From contig PMOU01000414.1 in assembly GCA_003161205.1 (NCBI GenBank), forward strand, positions 1,683 through 11,874: a DNA stretch of 10,192 bases, read 5' to 3'. Made by a program: the position numbers and the translations under genes. Of the stretch, positions 1 to 7,340 are shown piece by piece; the stretch's first letter is position 1, and the number at the start of each line of letters is the position of its first letter. The stretch comes from Actinomycetota bacterium (GTDB lineage Bacteria > Actinomycetota > Actinomycetes > Streptosporangiales > Streptosporangiaceae). The notes below the pieces were generated by a model. That model was not told the DNA's origin. It made no database searches and saw only the letters and a program-made list of their open reading frames with translations.

Positions 1-70
1 GCGGGGGCGGGGGCGGCAGTGGTCTATGGGCGGTCAGGCTGGCGTCCGGCCGGGTCCCGCACGCCGGGTG

Positions 71-1888
71 CTACCCGTCGAGCGTGGCGCGGTGGCGGTC
101 GCGCAGCTCGATGATTTGCTTCCTGCGGTCGGAGACCAGCAGGTCGGGCGAGCCGAGGCGAACGGCTGGGTAGGCGGTGGCGGGCTGGATTCCGGCCGCG
201 CGCATGATCTGATAGCCGCGTCCGGAGACGGTCGACTGGCCCAGGCCGAAGTAGCTCATCAGGTCCTTGATCCGCAACTCGCCTTCCCGGTAGCCGAAGC
301 GCTGGTTGCCTTTGCCGATCACCCAGCACGCGGCAGCCGCGATCACCTCGGGCTTGGCCGTGCCACTCAGCAGGGCGGACAGGCCCGGCACGGCGCGGGC
401 CAGCAGCCGCCGGCATGCCGTGCGGTACTCGGCACCGAACAGGTCGTCGCAGCAGCGGTCGCAGGCGGCGAGCACCTCCCCGGTGCGGTCGCGGAGGTCG
501 GCGGGAACCCCGTCCCAGCCGAATTCCTCCTGGTCCGGCAGGGGTGTGTCGTCCAGCGAGTCGAGCGCGTCCGTGCCGCCGACTTCCTCGGCCAGCGCGG
601 CGAGGAAGTCGTAGGAGAACGGCCCGTTCTCCCACGGCACGGGCTCGCCTGGTACACCGTCGCCGGGCACACCGCCGACGGGCATTCCCATGGCGGCGAG
701 CAGCGCCATCGGTCCCTGCGGCCGGGGCGACCGGATGACCCGCTGATACTCCCGCTCGTGCTCGTCGACCGCGGCGAGGGTCTGGTCGGTCAGGGCGGGC
801 CGGATCTTGCGCTCCGCATGGCAGAACCGGATGAACGCCCGCAGCAACGCCGGCGCCTTACTCAGGTACGCCGGACTCGCCACGATCTTGCGCGGTAGCC
901 AGTCGGCCAGCAGGATCTCGACCGCGACCGGGCTCCACCGCAGCGGGTCGCCCGGCCCGTAGTCGGTGCCGAACCACAGGAACTGATCCAGCAGGTCCCG
1001 GTGGTCAGCGTCGTCGAGCGGCCTGCCAAAAGGCGACCCGAAGAAGCGGTTCGCCAGCTTCTTCTTCGCGGCCTTGCTCCAGGTCGGCCGGACATAGCCG
1101 GTCCCGCCCTCGGGCAGCAGCCGCAGCAGCCACTCCGTTAGCGGGCGCGAGGCCGGCCAGGTCTCCGTCTCGAACGGCGGGAACGTGATCGCGCCCAGCT
1201 CGACCGCCGCGGCCACCCGCGCTCGCGCATCGGCCAGGCTGATGTCGCTCGACCGCAGATCGGGATCGTCCGCCGCCTGGCGAACGAGCTCGGCCACCTC
1301 GCCGACCGGGCTCGGCACCGGGAAGGCGTCCTTCACCACCGTGCCGAGGTTGTGGTCGATGTAGATGACCATGGTCAGCTCGTGGCCCGGCAGCCGCACG
1401 CCGAGCATCACGTTGTCCCCGTCGCCGAGTACGTGCGTGCTCTCCATCGCCTGGTAGACCGAGGACTCGCCGAGCCGGGCCAGCCAATCCGGCAGCGGAT
1501 GCGGACGCGCCGCCAGCGCCCGCCGGGCCCGCGCCCGGCTCAGCTCGTCCGGGCCAAGCTCGGCGAGCGCGGCGAGCAGCGCTGTGGTCTCCGGCAGCAC
1601 GACCCCGGTAAAGGACTCCAGCAGCTCCGGCAGCGTGGCACGCTCCGGGGCGCCGGCGTCTTCGCGGTCGAACGGGTTCTCCCCGCGCGGGTCGACCGAG
1701 GCGAGCAGCGTGCTCGCGTAGGCGAGAAAGTCCAGCGGCTCCCCGCTCGCGATCCGCCGGCGGACATCGGCCAGGAAGTCGGCCGGACCACCGGACCGGT
1801 GGGTGCGCGCGGGACGTGCCTGCCGCTTGTGCTTGGACGGCCTGGCCTGCCGCCCGCGATTGGGCGAGCGTCGTCCGCGCTTAGTCAT
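71..1888 (-). CDS. Hypothetical protein with C-terminal DUF6398-like domain
   Basis: 605-residue soluble protein of unknown function. I chose the ATG at 1888 because an AGG lies about 9 bases upstream; an in-frame TTG at 1897 would add only three residues. Residues 1-33 are an Arg/Lys-rich tail that could bind nucleic acid. A central part (about 150-200) carries the phrase IYIDHNLGTVVKDAFPVP, which I cannot assign to a named domain. Residues about 461-568 resemble DUF6398 as I remember that family: a helical segment with the paired cysteines DRCCDDLFGAEY, then VIAAAACWVIGKGNQRFG, then KDLMSYFGLGQSTVSGRGYQI. The last stretch reads like a helix-turn-helix and recalls TFIIB/cyclin-type repeats. 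No signal peptide, membrane helix or catalytic motif is evident. The gene starts 27 bases after the broken oxidoreductase and may be read from the same transcript. A DNA- or RNA-associated role is inference only. Confidence 0.75.
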   Translation of the reverse strand: MTKRGRRSPNRGRQARPSKHKRQARPARTHRSGGPADFLADVRRRIASGEPLDFLAYASTLLASVDPRGENPFDREDAGAPERATLPELLESFTGVVLPETTALLAALAELGPDELSRARARRALAARPHPLPDWLARLGESSVYQAMESTHVLGDGDNVMLGVRLPGHELTMVIYIDHNLGTVVKDAFPVPSPVGEVAELVRQAADDPDLRSSDISLADARARVAAAVELGAITFPPFETETWPASRPLTEWLLRLLPEGGTGYVRPTWSKAAKKKLANRFFGSPFGRPLDDADHRDLLDQFLWFGTDYGPGDPLRWSPVAVEILLADWLPRKIVASPAYLSKAPALLRAFIRFCHAERKIRPALTDQTLAAVDEHEREYQRVIRSPRPQGPMALLAAMGMPVGGVPGDGVPGEPVPWENGPFSYDFLAALAEEVGGTDALDSLDDTPLPDQEEFGWDGVPADLRDRTGEVLAACDRCCDDLFGAEYRTACRRLLARAVPGLSALLSGTAKPEVIAAAACWVIGKGNQRFGYREGELRIKDLMSYFGLGQSTVSGRGYQIMRAAGIQPATAYPAVRLGSPDLLVSDRRKQIIELRDRHRATLDG

Positions 1889-1915
1889 AGACGGCAACCT
1901 ATCGCAGCAGCCGGA

Positions 1916-2663
1916 TCAGCGCGGGTCGGGCAGTAGCCTGCTCAGCACGATCTTGCCTCGGGCCTGGCGATCAGCGATCGAGCGAAGGGCGCCGCGGGCG
2001 TCGGCGAACGGGTGCAGCAGGACCGGCGGATCGGGCAGCGCGCCTGTGTGCCGCAGATCGATCAGCCGGGCCCACAGCTGCGCCACCAGGGCCGGGTCCT
2101 GCTCGAAAAACTCCCGGGAGGCAACACCCAGCACGCCGGTATTGCCGAGCAGGAGCCGATTCACCTTGACCGTCGGAATCTCGCCGCCGGTAAACCCCAG
2201 GACGAGCAGGCGGCCCTCTGGGGCCAGCGAACGCAGGCTATCGGTCATCCGGTCGCTGCGCCCGGGCCCGCCGCACCAGCGCGAAAAGGCCGGTCAGATA
2301 GTTCAGCGGAGCGGCCGCGCCCGCCTCAAGGCTCATGTCATCCGGCAGGGGCAGCACCCGCTCCGCCGGAACCGCGATGACCTCCTGCCAGCAGCCGTAC
2401 GACAGCAGGACCGCAACCCGCTGGCCGGCCGCCAGGCCGGGGCCGGGCGGGGCGGACCGGACCACCCCGGCCGCGTCCATGCCCGGCGTAAAGGGAAGGG
2501 GCACGGACAGCTGGTACGCACCCTTGGTCTGCAGCAGATCCGCGTACGACACACCGGCGGCGGCGACGTCGATGACGACCCGGCCGTCGGCGGCTGGCTC
2601 AGCTACCTCGGTCCACCGGACATCCTGCGGGCCGGTCAGGTCCACGACCGTGTAGGCGAACAT
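1916..2663 (-). pseudogene. Quinone oxidoreductase (MDR family), internally deleted and frameshifted
   Basis: Remnant of an NADPH:quinone oxidoreductase-type medium-chain dehydrogenase. The start is well supported: ATG at 2663 with a strong GGAGGGG 8 bases upstream. The first fragment (2663 to the stop at 2238, 141 codons) is a GroES-like N-terminal domain with GVSYADLLQTKGAYQ, PFTPGMDAAGVV and AAPLNYLTGLFALVRRAR. The second fragment, in another frame (to the stop at 1916), is the C-terminal part: DSLRSLAPEGRLLVLGFTGG through the usual GKIVL near the end. What should lie between, the Rossmann segment with the AAGGVG nucleotide-binding motif and about 75-80 residues in total, is absent. Intact relatives have about 320-330 residues; the two pieces total about 250. 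The break is near 2240-2260, where CGGTC occurs twice (2242-2246 and 2250-2254). The family lacks catalytic zinc and uses NADPH, so loss of this core should abolish activity. A sequencing or assembly error cannot be excluded. Confidence 0.85.
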
Positions 2664-2695
2664 CTGCCGTTCCCCTCCGGGCCAGCGGTGGCTGC

Positions 2696-2707
2696 CGTCA
2701 GCTGACG
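2696..2707. promoter_or_regulatory. 12-bp perfect palindrome overlapping a possible -10
   Basis: CGTCAGCTGACG is a perfect palindrome in the 62-base gap between the membrane-protein stop (2726) and the oxidoreductase start (2663). On the minus strand a TAACGT hexamer (2705-2710), which fits the TAnnnT form of a -10 box, overlaps it. A transcript from there would have a short leader containing the GGAGGGG ribosome site. CTGCCG (2692-2697) and CGGCAG (2714-2719) flank it as a second inverted pair, so a hairpin or terminator for the upstream gene is an alternative reading. No convincing -35 was found. Confidence 0.3.
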
Positions 2708-2725
2708 TTACCTCGGCAGGCCGGG

Positions 2726-5230
2726 CTAGAGAATGCCCCGTCGTTGCAGCAGGAGATAGGAAACCCAGCCGGCCGGAATGGGCAGCCAGAACGTCGCCAC
2801 GCGGAATACGAGCACCGCGGGGATCGCCTCGTGCGCGGGAACTCCCATGGCCGTCAGCCCGGCCGCCAGCACGGCTTCGACGGCGCCGACTCCCCCGGGG
2901 GTCGGCGCGGCCGATCCCACCGCGTTGCCGGCCAGGTAGACGACAGCGGCGGGAAGAATGGCTGGATGCGCACCGACGGCCCGTAGCGCAGCGATGAACG
3001 CGAGGAGATAGGCGGCGGTGAGCAGCAGGTTGGCGCCAGCACTGATCGCGACGCGCAGCGGATGGGCGACGGCGTCCAGGAGCCTGGGCCCGATGCTGCG
3101 CAGGTGCGGCCATACGGTCCCGGCCAGCTTGGCGCGTGTCTGCGGCACCGCCAGCAAGATGATGATGACGCCGGCGATGACCGCGAGCCCGATGAGCAGG
3201 TCGGTGCCTGGCGCGATCTTGAAACGGCTGAGCCCGGACCCGGTGAGCAGCCCGATGACAATCAGCAGGAGCACCGTTACGACGACGTTCACGATCTGGG
3301 ACAGGGTGACCGCGGCGGCGATCGAATCGTCATCCACGTGCTGACGGTGCAGGTAGCGGGCATTGACGGCGACGTGGCCGACGGTCGGCGGCATGGCAAC
3401 CCCGACGAACGCCGTGGCCAGCTGGACACAGAACCCGCGGACGATCGAGAGATGCTGAGGGACGAACGCGGCCAGGTTCTCGGCGGCGGCCAGGTAGGTC
3501 AGCGCCGAGCCGAGGACCGCGAGGCCGAGCCAGCCCGGATTGGCGTGGCTCAGCGTGCCCAGGATATTGACGCCAGAAATCTCGCCGACGAGCAGGTAGG
3601 CGGCGACGGTGAGGGCGACCGCGGTGACGACGGTACGCCAGCGGAACCGTTCCAGGCGGACCGGCGCCCCGACGGTGCCGGTATCGCTGCCGGTGCCGCT
3701 GTCGGGGCCGAGGAGTTCGTGCCGGACTTCGTTGAGGATTCCCTGGGCGGCGCGCATCGCCTGCCAGCCCCACGGCGCCAGGGCGACCGGCTGGAGTACG
3801 GCGGCGACGGCGGCCTCGTTAACCGGCCCGTACCCCGTTCGCAGCGCCTCGACGGCGCCGGCGGGCCCGATGGACCGGCCGAGGGTGGCCAGCGCCTGCG
3901 CAAGGTCAAGGCGCCGGGTTAGTTCGCTGGCGGCAGGCACGGCAGTGTCGAGGGAGCAGAAGCCAGCGCGGTCATCGGAGATGAACAGGTTCTCCGGCCG
4001 CAGGTCGTGATGCGCGATTCCCGCGTGGTGCAGGGCGCGCAAGGAGGAGAACAGTGCGGCCGCGCCGCGGATGCTCACCACGCCATCGCCGCCACAGCCG
4101 GCCGGCGTGGCCGTGACGAGCACCAGTGTTTCGCCGGGCATCTCGGCGAACTGCAGGACGCCAGGGCTGGGCACGCCAGCCTGCTGCGCCAGCGAGCAGG
4201 CCAGGGCCAGCTGCTCGAGCCGGGCGCGCGAGCCGAGCGCGACGTGACCGGCGACCGCGGGGCGGAGGCGAACCAGCGCCCATAGCCGCCGGGCCAGACC
4301 TGATCCGCGGGTGTCCCGGTCCGATAGCCGCACCTGGATCGGGGTGCCATCGGTGAGGGCGCCTGCCAGTCGCGCCCGGCGGCGCGGATCGAGGACCGAC
4401 AGGTCGCCGGCCGGCACGCCCTGGCTCCTGAGCCACGCCGCCAGTTCCGTCGTGCCCGGCCGGACCGAAGCCGCGCCGAGAACCGAGCGCACGACCCACC
4501 CGCACAGCAGCCCGCCGAAGAGCACGATCACCACGGCAAAGGGCGTGAGCGTACCGACGGCCAGCCCGCTCAGCAGCAACGCGGCCACCGACCGCGACCA
4601 CCAGTGCGACCAGTGCGAGCGCCGGGTCAGGTCGGTGCCGACCACGAACCCGATGAACGCGGTGTCCACCACGAAGAGCGAGGGATTGCTGCCGTGCAGC
4701 ACGGCACGGTCGATCGTTGCGTGCTCGGCTCGCCATACGCTCGACGCCGCGATCGCGGCGACCGCGCCGATGACCGCGGCGGCGACCGCGTTGCGCGCGT
4801 CGCGCCACTCGCGGCGCACCAGCACGACCAGGGCCACGATTGCGAGGACGAAACAGGCGATGCCGGCGGCGGCCGCGGCCGCCAGCGCCAGCCAACGGGG
4901 AATGTGCAGGAGCCAGCCTGAGACATCGTCGGACAGCTCGGTGCTGCCCAGCGGAAGGACCCGGATGGAACCGAGCACCACCGCGAGGACCACCAGGGAG
5001 AAAGCCGCGGACAGCAGATCGGCGGGGCGGCGCACGCGGTCGGCGCGTTCCGGCGCGCGGGCAGGAAGCGGACCGGCCGGTGCTACCCCCTCCGGCTTAT
5101 CCGCCCTGGCTGGCTTATCCGGCTTAGCTTTCTCATCCGGGTCAGCTTGCTCATCCGGGTCAGCTTGCTTATCCGGGCGAAGGGCAGCGACAGGCCGGGG
5201 ATCTGGCTCTTCCCTGCCGCTAATCGCCAT
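2726..5230 (-). CDS. Membrane protein: kinase-like domain fused to UPF0104/LPG-synthase TM domain
   Basis: 834-residue integral membrane protein. After a charged, repeat-bearing N-terminus (1-65) come several hydrophobic helices (about 72-250). Next is a soluble protein-kinase-like domain (about 275-500), then a multi-helix UPF0104/lysylphosphatidylglycerol-synthase-type membrane domain (about 530-830) with the hallmark PTPGGVGAVEAVLAAGL near 778. The kinase-like part has the catalytic-loop form HHDLRPEN (D409, N414). The canonical beta-3 lysine site reads VRLSDRD with no lysine, and the DFG site reads SLDTA, so it is probably a pseudokinase or a divergent phosphotransferase. UPF0104 domains are related to the MprF flippase domain, so lipid translocation controlled by a cytosolic kinase-like module is a reasonable but unproven role. 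The start is uncertain: ATG at 5230 gives 834 residues and ATG at 5269 gives 847, and neither has a good Shine-Dalgarno. The open frame continues to 5485 but would then run into the divergent monooxygenase gene. Confidence 0.82.
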   Translation of the reverse strand: MAISGREEPDPRPVAALRPDKQADPDEQADPDEKAKPDKPARADKPEGVAPAGPLPARAPERADRVRRPADLLSAAFSLVVLAVVLGSIRVLPLGSTELSDDVSGWLLHIPRWLALAAAAAAGIACFVLAIVALVVLVRREWRDARNAVAAAVIGAVAAIAASSVWRAEHATIDRAVLHGSNPSLFVVDTAFIGFVVGTDLTRRSHWSHWWSRSVAALLLSGLAVGTLTPFAVVIVLFGGLLCGWVVRSVLGAASVRPGTTELAAWLRSQGVPAGDLSVLDPRRRARLAGALTDGTPIQVRLSDRDTRGSGLARRLWALVRLRPAVAGHVALGSRARLEQLALACSLAQQAGVPSPGVLQFAEMPGETLVLVTATPAGCGGDGVVSIRGAAALFSSLRALHHAGIAHHDLRPENLFISDDRAGFCSLDTAVPAASELTRRLDLAQALATLGRSIGPAGAVEALRTGYGPVNEAAVAAVLQPVALAPWGWQAMRAAQGILNEVRHELLGPDSGTGSDTGTVGAPVRLERFRWRTVVTAVALTVAAYLLVGEISGVNILGTLSHANPGWLGLAVLGSALTYLAAAENLAAFVPQHLSIVRGFCVQLATAFVGVAMPPTVGHVAVNARYLHRQHVDDDSIAAAVTLSQIVNVVVTVLLLIVIGLLTGSGLSRFKIAPGTDLLIGLAVIAGVIIILLAVPQTRAKLAGTVWPHLRSIGPRLLDAVAHPLRVAISAGANLLLTAAYLLAFIAALRAVGAHPAILPAAVVYLAGNAVGSAAPTPGGVGAVEAVLAAGLTAMGVPAHEAIPAVLVFRVATFWLPIPAGWVSYLLLQRRGIL
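5097..5186 (-). repeat. 18-bp tandem repeat encoding a charged hexapeptide
   Basis: Five 18-base units lie head to tail near the 5' end of the membrane-protein gene: 5097-5114, 5115-5132, 5133-5150, 5151-5168 and 5169-5186. The third and fourth are identical (TCATCCGGGTCAGCTTGC on the plus strand); the first, second and fifth are degenerate. On the coding strand they give a hexapeptide of the form (K/Q)A(D/K)PD(E/K), about residues 18-47, in a disordered, highly charged tail. The period is a multiple of three, so copy number can change without shifting the frame. Confidence 0.85.
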
Positions 5231-5280
5231 AGACACCCAGCTACCCCGCGTAGCGCCGGGCACTCCCATCTGGCCGTCTT

Positions 5281-5304
5281 GGTCCGGTGCGGGACCACCG
5301 GACC
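5281..5304. promoter_or_regulatory. Perfect 9-bp inverted repeat, candidate operator
   Basis: Half-sites GGTCCGGTG (5281-5289) and CACCGGACC (5296-5304) are perfect inverted copies separated by 6 bases. They lie in the region between the membrane-protein gene (start near 5230) and the divergently transcribed monooxygenase (start 5406). Size and symmetry suit a dimeric repressor such as a TetR-family protein. EthA of mycobacteria is controlled by the TetR-type EthR, but no regulator gene lies beside this one. No T-run follows, so an intrinsic terminator is unlikely. Confidence 0.45.
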
Positions 5305-5350
5305 GCCGCGAGGTCGAGTGGCATCGCTGGGCGTGCCGGGACCAGCAGTC

Positions 5351-5356
5351 TATTCT
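5351..5356 (+). promoter_or_regulatory. Possible -10 box of the monooxygenase gene
   Basis: TATTCT is the best TATAAT-like hexamer upstream of the start at 5406 in otherwise GC-rich DNA. It would give a leader of about 40-45 bases containing the ribosome site AGAGGA at 5392-5397. The sequence 17 bases further upstream (TGGGCG) is a poor -35, so the assignment is weak. Confidence 0.25.
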
Positions 5357-5405
5357 CTGTTGCCTGGACTCTCTGTGACCAGGACCGGATGAGAGGACCG
5401 CACCT

Positions 5406-6908
5406 ATGAGCCACCACAATGTCAATGAGGTCCCCGGTGAGGTGCCCGCCGAGCATGTCGATGTCCTGATCGCCGGAGCCGGCATCTCCGGAATCGACGC
5501 CGCCTACCACCTCCAGCGGCGGTGCCCGGGCAAGAGCTTCCTCGTACTGGAAGGGCTCGAAAGCTTCGGAGGTACCTGGCTCACGCAGCGTTTCCCGGGC
5601 ATCCGCTCCGACAGCGATCTCTACACGTTCGGGTACGGATTCAAGCCGTGGACGGGACCGCCGATCGCCGCCGCGGCCGAGATCCTGTCCTATCTGGGCG
5701 AGGTCATCGAGGAAAACGACCTCTCCGCGCACATCCGCTACCGGCATCGGATCACGTCGGCGTCATGGTCGAGTGACGACAACACGTGGCTGATCGAGGC
5801 GACCAGAACCGACACCGGGCAGCGGCGCCGGTTCGTCGCGAACTTCCTGTGGATGTGCCAGGGCTACTTTCGTCATGGCGACGGCTACACCCCGGACTGG
5901 CCCGGAATGGAGCGCTTCTCGGGACGAATTGTGCATCCCCAGATGTGGCCGGACGACCTGGACGTGGCCGGGAAGAACGTCATTGTCATCGGCTCGGGCG
6001 CCACCGCGGCCACGCTTGTGCCGGCCATCGCCGCCGACTGTGCGCACGTCACCGTCGTGCAGCGCTCGCCGACGTACTACTTCGCGGCGCCCAACTCCAA
6101 CGAGCTGGCCGATACGCTCAGGGAACTCGATATCCCCGAAGAATGGGTTCACGAGATAGTCCGCCGGAAGATCCTGCACGACCAGCAGGCCATCATCCGC
6201 TTGTCGTTCGAGCAACCCGATTTCCTCAAAAACGAGTTGATCAACCTGGTGCGTGAGCGGCTGCCTCCCGGTTACGACGTGGAGAAGCATTTCACCCCGG
6301 GCTACCGGCCCTGGCGCCAGCGCATCGCGCTCCTGCCCGACGGTGATCTGCTCGCCGCCATCTCCTCCGGCCACGTCACCATGGTCACCGACGAGATCAG
6401 GGATTTCACCGACGACGGCATTCGCCTCACCGGAGGCGGGGAACTGGCCGCCGACATCATCATCACCGCCACCGGCTTCAACCTCAGCGTCCTGGGCGAC
6501 ATCGACGTCGTCGTTGACGGCGAGCCGCTCGACCTGGCCGCTACTGTCACCTACCGGGGGGCAATGTTCACCGGCGTTCCGAATCTCGCCTGGATCTTCG
6601 GTTACTTCCGCGCGAGCTGGACGCTGCGGGCTGACCTGATCAGCGATCTGGTCTGCCGGCTACTCGACCACATGACCGCGCTCGGCGCCAGCAAGGTCAC
6701 CCCTGCCCTGCGGCCCGAGGATGCGGACATGCCGATCCTGCCCTGGGTCGACGCCGAGAACTTCAATCCCGGCTACCTGATGCGCTCGATCGACCTGCTC
6801 CCCCGCCGGGGTGACAAGCCAGAATGGCAGCACAGCCAGGACTACTGGGCCGAGAAGGAGCTGCTCGCGAACGCCGATCTCGACGACGGCTGCCTGATCT
6901 ACGAATAA
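5406..6908 (+). CDS. EthA-like type I Baeyer-Villiger flavin monooxygenase
   Basis: 500-residue FAD- and NADPH-dependent monooxygenase. Such enzymes insert one oxygen of O2 beside a ketone carbonyl to give an ester, or oxidise sulfur, as EthA does when it activates the prodrug ethionamide. Visible motifs: FAD-binding GAGISG (24-29) in VDVLIAGAGISGIDAAYHL; GGTW (55-58); FPGIRSDSDLYT (63-74); the Baeyer-Villiger fingerprint FxGxxxHxxxW as FSGRIVHPQMW (171-181); NADPH-binding GSGATA (196-201); and IITATGFNL near 352-360. The whole chain follows M. tuberculosis EthA (489 residues) as I recall it, including LPPGYDVEKHFTPGYRPW and the ASWTLRADL stretch. The start is supported by AGAGGA 8 bases upstream. 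There is no signal peptide, so it is cytosolic. It stands alone on the plus strand with divergent and convergent neighbours, so the natural substrate cannot be inferred. Confidence 0.93.
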   Translation: MSHHNVNEVPGEVPAEHVDVLIAGAGISGIDAAYHLQRRCPGKSFLVLEGLESFGGTWLTQRFPGIRSDSDLYTFGYGFKPWTGPPIAAAAEILSYLGEVIEENDLSAHIRYRHRITSASWSSDDNTWLIEATRTDTGQRRRFVANFLWMCQGYFRHGDGYTPDWPGMERFSGRIVHPQMWPDDLDVAGKNVIVIGSGATAATLVPAIAADCAHVTVVQRSPTYYFAAPNSNELADTLRELDIPEEWVHEIVRRKILHDQQAIIRLSFEQPDFLKNELINLVRERLPPGYDVEKHFTPGYRPWRQRIALLPDGDLLAAISSGHVTMVTDEIRDFTDDGIRLTGGGELAADIIITATGFNLSVLGDIDVVVDGEPLDLAATVTYRGAMFTGVPNLAWIFGYFRASWTLRADLISDLVCRLLDHMTALGASKVTPALRPEDADMPILPWVDAENFNPGYLMRSIDLLPRRGDKPEWQHSQDYWAEKELLANADLDDGCLIYE

Positions 6909-6948
6909 CGAGTGCTCGCCACTTAAGGGTCTCGGTCCCGTGGATACG

Positions 6949-6964
6949 CGGCCGGAAGCGGCCG
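6949..6964. terminator. GC hairpin between convergent genes
   Basis: CGGCCG, a GAAG tetraloop and CGGCCG form a perfect 6-bp stem in the 63 bases between the monooxygenase stop (6908) and the toxin stop (6972). Position between two convergent genes suggests a shared terminator, but there is no T-run on either side, so this would be a hairpin-only type at best. Confidence 0.35.
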
Positions 6965-6971
6965 ATGAATG

Positions 6972-7337
6972 TTAGCGCCGGGTGAGAAAGACGACGCGGT
7001 CGGCCTGTATCTGGTCGGTATCCAGCAGAGTCGCCAGAGCGCTCGCGATTGCGCCGGCGAAGCTGCGGTCCTGCGGGAAAGCCTTGGTCGAGACGAGAAT
7101 CAGTCCTGCATGTGACTGCCCGCCGGCGCGATACTGGCCGTCCAGAGGCATGAAGTCCTTGATGTTGGCGGTGACCAGAGCGCGCCTCGCGGACGCCGCG
7201 TATGCGAGAACCTGGTCGTCAGGCAGCGAGACCAGCGCCGGATCGGCGACGACTGCGATGACGTCATGCCCCTTCGCGCGCAGCTGCTGGGCGATGGCGT
7301 CAGAAAACATCTCGTCAAGGAGCAGCGGACAGCGCAC
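6972..7337 (-). CDS. DUF5615 PIN-like toxin
   Basis: 121-residue protein of the DUF5615 family, predicted PIN-like (VapC-related) ribonuclease toxins that pair with DUF433 antitoxins. Visible features are the N-terminal strand LLLDEMFSDAIAQQLRAKGH with acidic D8/E9, LPDDQVLAYAAS (D40, D41), LVTANIKDF (D61) and SHAGLILVSTKAFPQDRSF. The acidic positions fit a metal-binding PIN active site, and the length is normal for the family. The start is a GTG at 7337, three bases after the antitoxin stop, with CAGG near the end of the antitoxin gene serving as ribosome site. The two are therefore translationally coupled in antitoxin-first order. RNase activity is inferred from the family. Confidence 0.85.
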   Translation of the reverse strand: MRCPLLLDEMFSDAIAQQLRAKGHDVIAVVADPALVSLPDDQVLAYAASARRALVTANIKDFMPLDGQYRAGGQSHAGLILVSTKAFPQDRSFAGAIASALATLLDTDQIQADRVVFLTRR

Positions 7338-7340
7338 CAG

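Noticed and set aside
1..70. Possible terminator or end of another gene
   Set aside because: GC-rich sequence with only a weak GGCGT/ACGCC pairing across a 15-base loop and no T-run; nothing in it could be supported.
26..898. 290-residue plus-strand open frame
   Set aside because: Antisense to the DUF6398-like gene and without recognisable motifs; the minus-strand frame has coherent protein character over 605 residues.
1916..2663. Programmed frameshift joining the two oxidoreductase pieces
   Set aside because: A frame change alone would not restore the missing Rossmann segment with its glycine motif; a deletion explains both the frame change and the lost residues.
2238..3113. 291-residue minus-strand frame reading into the oxidoreductase N-terminus
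   Set aside because: Only the part from 2663 is protein-like and has a ribosome site; the upstream part overlaps the UPF0104 coding region in another frame and is Arg/Gly-rich noise.
5097..5186. CRISPR-like or intergenic repeat array
   Set aside because: Units are contiguous 18-mers without spacers, in frame within a coding region; this is a protein repeat.
4311..5378. 355-residue plus-strand open frame
   Set aside because: Antisense to the kinase-like/UPF0104 gene; Ser/Arg/Thr-rich low-complexity translation without any domain.
5231..5485. N-terminal extension of the membrane protein up to 5485
   Set aside because: It would overlap the start of the monooxygenase gene and cover the intergenic region with its inverted repeat and ribosome site; the extension has no domain or good start signal.
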